64,000 nucleotides of DNA from Pseudo-nitzschia pungens (lineage: Eukaryota > Bacillariophyta > Bacillariophyceae > Bacillariales > Bacillariaceae). The translations under genes and the position numbers were made by a program. Location of the stretch: assembly GCA_037355855.1 (NCBI GenBank), contig CM074758.1, positions 4,809,001 through 4,873,000 of the forward strand, in the 5' to 3' direction. How positions within the stretch are numbered: position 1 is the first letter of the stretch; each line of letters opens with the position of its first letter. Below the pieces are notes generated by a model. That model made no database searches, was not told the origin of the DNA, and worked only from the letters and a program-made list of their open reading frames with translations. Shown one piece after another: positions 61,826-64,000 of this stretch.

Positions 61826-63752
61826 TATCACAGGGACCCCCAAGAAAACTCCCCAAGCAGCTGCCATCAAGGGCAAGCAAAGGAAAGCTCCTTCAGCTTT
61901 CACTTGGGGTCCTGCTCAAGCTAAAGCCTTTCAAGAGATGAAAGCAATGGTGGCAGCAGATGCGCTGAACACCTATCCAGACCTTAACAAGCCCTTTGAA
62001 CTGTATACTGATGCCTCCGACCTACAACTAGGTGCTGCCATACTACAAGATGGCAAGCCCATTGCATACTGGTCCAAGAAACTATCTGATGCCCAGAAGA
62101 ACTATACTACTATGGAGAAAGAACTCCTAGCAATTGTACTCTGTTGCAAAGAGTACCAAAAAATGCTACTTGGTGGTGTTATCAACGTATACACCGGCCA
62201 CAAGAACCTTACATTCAGGACCCTTTCAGTCCAACGAGTCCTCCGGTGGAGACTATTCCTAGAAGAATTCGGTGTCAACCTCACCTATGTTGAAGGCAAG
62301 AAGAACGTTCTTGCTGATGCCTTCTCCAGACTCCCCCGGATGGATCCACCTACAGTGGGGAAGAAAGAAGCCCTTGGTAAGGGCACTCTTATCAATTTTT
62401 TGAAACTTGAAGTCCCCAAGCAAGATGAAGAACTGTTTTTAGCAGAGTTCCCAAATCTATTCCAGCACTTATGCAATGATGCAGACCAGGAGTTATACTC
62501 TTGTTTGCTGAACAATGAGTGTCTAGTCAATCTACCAAACACCCAAGACTTGGAATGCCCGGTTAACTATAACAAGATATACCTCCATCAGCAGAAGGAC
62601 CCGACTGTCAAGTTCAAGATCCAATCCAAGGCATTCTTCTACCAAGAATTGCAAGGCAATAACATCCTTTGCTATGCCAACCAATCCAATCCAGACAACT
62701 GGAGAATTTACATACCAAGCTCTCTTACGAATGATACCATCAAATGGTACCATCTCCTGTTGGGTCATTGTGGATCCACCAGATTATATAAGACTATCTC
62801 AGCTCGCTTCTACGCCAACAACCTGTCCAACTTATGCAAGTCCTACATTTGCCCTGATGATTGCATCCAATACAAGAGCAGGCAAGCTAAATATGGGAAG
62901 CTTCCTCCCAAAGAAGCCCCGGTATCGCCCTTCGATGAAGTCCACGTCAATCTTATAGGCCCTTGGAAGATCACTGCTCAAAACAAGATCTACAACTTCA
63001 AGGCCCTCACCTGTATTGATCCAGTTACCAACCTTCTTGAAATCATCCGGATCAGGGATAAATCTTCCCAGCATGTCTCTGATCAATTCAAGAACTGCTG
63101 GCTCTCAAGATATCCTAGACCAAACAGATGTATTCATGACAATGGTGGCGAGTTCTTAGGGGCTGAATTCCAACTCACTCTACAGCAGTATGGAGTCCAA
63201 TCAGTCCCCACAACAGTTAAGAATCCACAAGCTAATGCCATCTGTGAGCGCGTCCATCACACAGTCGCCGATATCCTACGCGTTCTAGTACATGTTAATC
63301 CTCCACAAGCCAACGCCAGAGCCACTCAGCTCATGGATAATGCCCTAGCAACATGCATGCATGCCTCTCGATGTGCAGTCAGCACCTCTTTACAAGCCTC
63401 TCCAGGATCCCTGGTCTTCAACAGGGACATGATGATAGATCTGCCACTAACCTCCAATCTATTAGCCCTCAAGCAGCTACGACAACAAGGAATCAACAGA
63501 GCTCTGCTTCGGGACAACGCCAAGCGAATAGAACATATCTTTCGAATCAACGACAAGGTATGGCTGCAGGAGCCAGACCCAGACAAGCTACAGCCTAGAA
63601 GAACAGGCCCCTTCAGTATCATACAAGTGAATGACAATGGTACAGTTAAACTGCAGAAAGCCCCTTCAGTAGCAGAAACAGTGAACATCCGGAAGCTAAC
63701 CCCTTACAAGGAACCGGAGTCGGAGTCGACAGCTATTCACTGGGCATCGTAA
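61698..63752 (+). CDS. Gypsy pol of G2, second segment: RNase H and integrase, with lost catalytic residues
   Basis: Continues in the next frame (KKIEAILHMDRPRTVTQVKSFLG). RNase H: YTDASDLQLGAAIL (Asp kept), YTTMEKELLAIV (Glu kept), but VYTGHKNL has Gly (GGC, 62196-62198) where the family has Asp in TDH; DAFSRL is kept. Integrase: an HX4H zinc region (WYHLLLGH) with nearby Cys residues; the first core Asp is Asn (AAT, 62949-62951, in VHVNLIGPW), the second Asp is kept in CIHDNGGEF, and Glu is kept in NAICERVHH. A C-terminal region RTGPFSIIQVNDNGTVKLQ resembles the usual integrase tail. The stop is 63750-63752. Confidence 0.9.
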   Translation, partial: KIEAILHMDRPRTVTQVKSFLGAVGYYRDMWPRRSHVLAPLFDITGTPKKTPQAAAIKGKQRKAPSAFTWGPAQAKAFQEMKAMVAADALNTYPDLNKPFELYTDASDLQLGAAILQDGKPIAYWSKKLSDAQKNYTTMEKELLAIVLCCKEYQKMLLGGVINVYTGHKNLTFRTLSVQRVLRWRLFLEEFGVNLTYVEGKKNVLADAFSRLPRMDPPTVGKKEALGKGTLINFLKLEVPKQDEELFLAEFPNLFQHLCNDADQELYSCLLNNECLVNLPNTQDLECPVNYNKIYLHQQKDPTVKFKIQSKAFFYQELQGNNILCYANQSNPDNWRIYIPSSLTNDTIKWYHLLLGHCGSTRLYKTISARFYANNLSNLCKSYICPDDCIQYKSRQAKYGKLPPKEAPVSPFDEVHVNLIGPWKITAQNKIYNFKALTCIDPVTNLLEIIRIRDKSSQHVSDQFKNCWLSRYPRPNRCIHDNGGEFLGAEFQLTLQQYGVQSVPTTVKNPQANAICERVHHTVADILRVLVHVNPPQANARATQLMDNALATCMHASRCAVSTSLQASPGSLVFNRDMMIDLPLTSNLLALKQLRQQGINRALLRDNAKRIEHIFRINDKVWLQEPDPDKLQPRRTGPFSIIQVNDNGTVKLQKAPSVAETVNIRKLTPYKEPESESTAIHWAS

Positions 63753-63776
63753 GATTTGTCTAATCATGAGGCACTA

Positions 63777-64000
63777 TGTGACATGCTAGCGTAGCGAGCA
63801 TGAATCACGATTAAATAATTAACCGAATCCCACATACGAGCTGACCGGTGTTTGAATACAAATATTCAAACTGTACGCCGGACGCTCCAGCAATGCATGT
63901 GTGCCGTTATTCAAAATACGAGCACGGCGCGCGTTTGTATATTCAAACGTTCACATGAAAATCGTAACGCTCGCTTAAGAGTTGAAACTTTAGTCACAAT
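63777..64000 (+). repeat. 3' LTR of G2, cut by the window edge
   Basis: Matches 58379-58602 with two differences by eye. Starts 24 bases after the pol stop codon (63750-63752). Confidence 0.9.

Larger units (their letters stand above)
58379..64000 (+). mobile_element. second Gypsy-type LTR retrotransposon (G2), right end outside the window
   Basis: LTR sequence starting TGTGACATGC occurs at 58379 and 63777. The 222 bases visible in both copies differ at two positions (GCAAGC/GCGAGC and GCGTGTTT/GCGCGTTT). The interior encodes gag and pol in Gypsy order. The LTR end is not fixed: GTCACA at 58600 mirrors the start, but the bases AT after it in the right copy do not show a target duplication of GACAG, so the LTR may extend past 58600 and the window. 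G1 and G2 are different families; their LTRs share no obvious similarity. Confidence 0.93.

Overview
The window is eukaryotic and looks like nuclear DNA of a diatom (stramenopile). This is an inference from several signs: short GT-AG introns, a membrane protein of the diatom LNR/LRR type, long low-complexity host proteins, and a dense mix of Gypsy, Copia, LINE, PIF/Harbinger, Plavaka/CACTA-like and Crypton-like elements. No bacterial or organellar gene order is present, and no rRNA or tRNA gene was recognised. One run of 500 N (51931-52430) marks a scaffold join.

Layout. 1-1953: microsatellite-rich DNA. 1954-9876: a Gypsy element on the minus strand with identical 352-base LTRs and a 5-base target duplication; a second, non-autonomous LTR element (6019-8259, identical 200-base LTRs, own target duplication) sits inside its gag-pol frame. 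9877-14419: AT-rich dispersed repeats, a 363-base Harbinger-derived MITE (10630-10992) and a 3.1-kb Harbinger element (11338-14419) carrying a Myb-like gene and a transposase gene, both frameshifted. 14420-22137: satellites and minisatellites, including a hairpin-bearing ~103-base repeat and G-run repeats, with one unrecognised ORF (19669-20283, minus). 22138-23307: a probable 2-oxoglutarate/Fe(II) oxygenase-like gene. 25171-31215: a 181-base satellite next to a divergent gene pair of a Plavaka-like element (transposase on minus; a two-exon accessory gene on plus). 31216-34640: further satellites.

35528-42168: the most striking locus, a multi-pass membrane protein with an LNR-like module followed by a plant-type LRR domain. 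Eighteen consecutive exons are exactly 72 nt, each encoding one 24-residue LRR, and all interrupt codons in the same phase. The gene starts just after a Copia-type LTR containing a TATA box and is cut off downstream by another copy of the same LTR family.

42245-51547: a rearranged mosaic of Copia LTR pieces in both orientations, a 5'-truncated Copia pol (minus), a LINE 3' half (minus) and a Copia LTR plus gag (plus) ending at the scaffold gap. 52451-52777: a gag-like fragment. 53830-56157: a host ELM2-SANT-like protein rich in homopolymer tracts. 57125-58378: a Crypton-type tyrosine recombinase interrupted by a second Gypsy element (58379 to beyond 64000), whose gag and pol share one frame separated by a single UGA. 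Most of the window is therefore mobile DNA; host-gene candidates are the LRR membrane protein, the ELM2-SANT protein, the oxygenase-like protein and the small unrecognised ORF.
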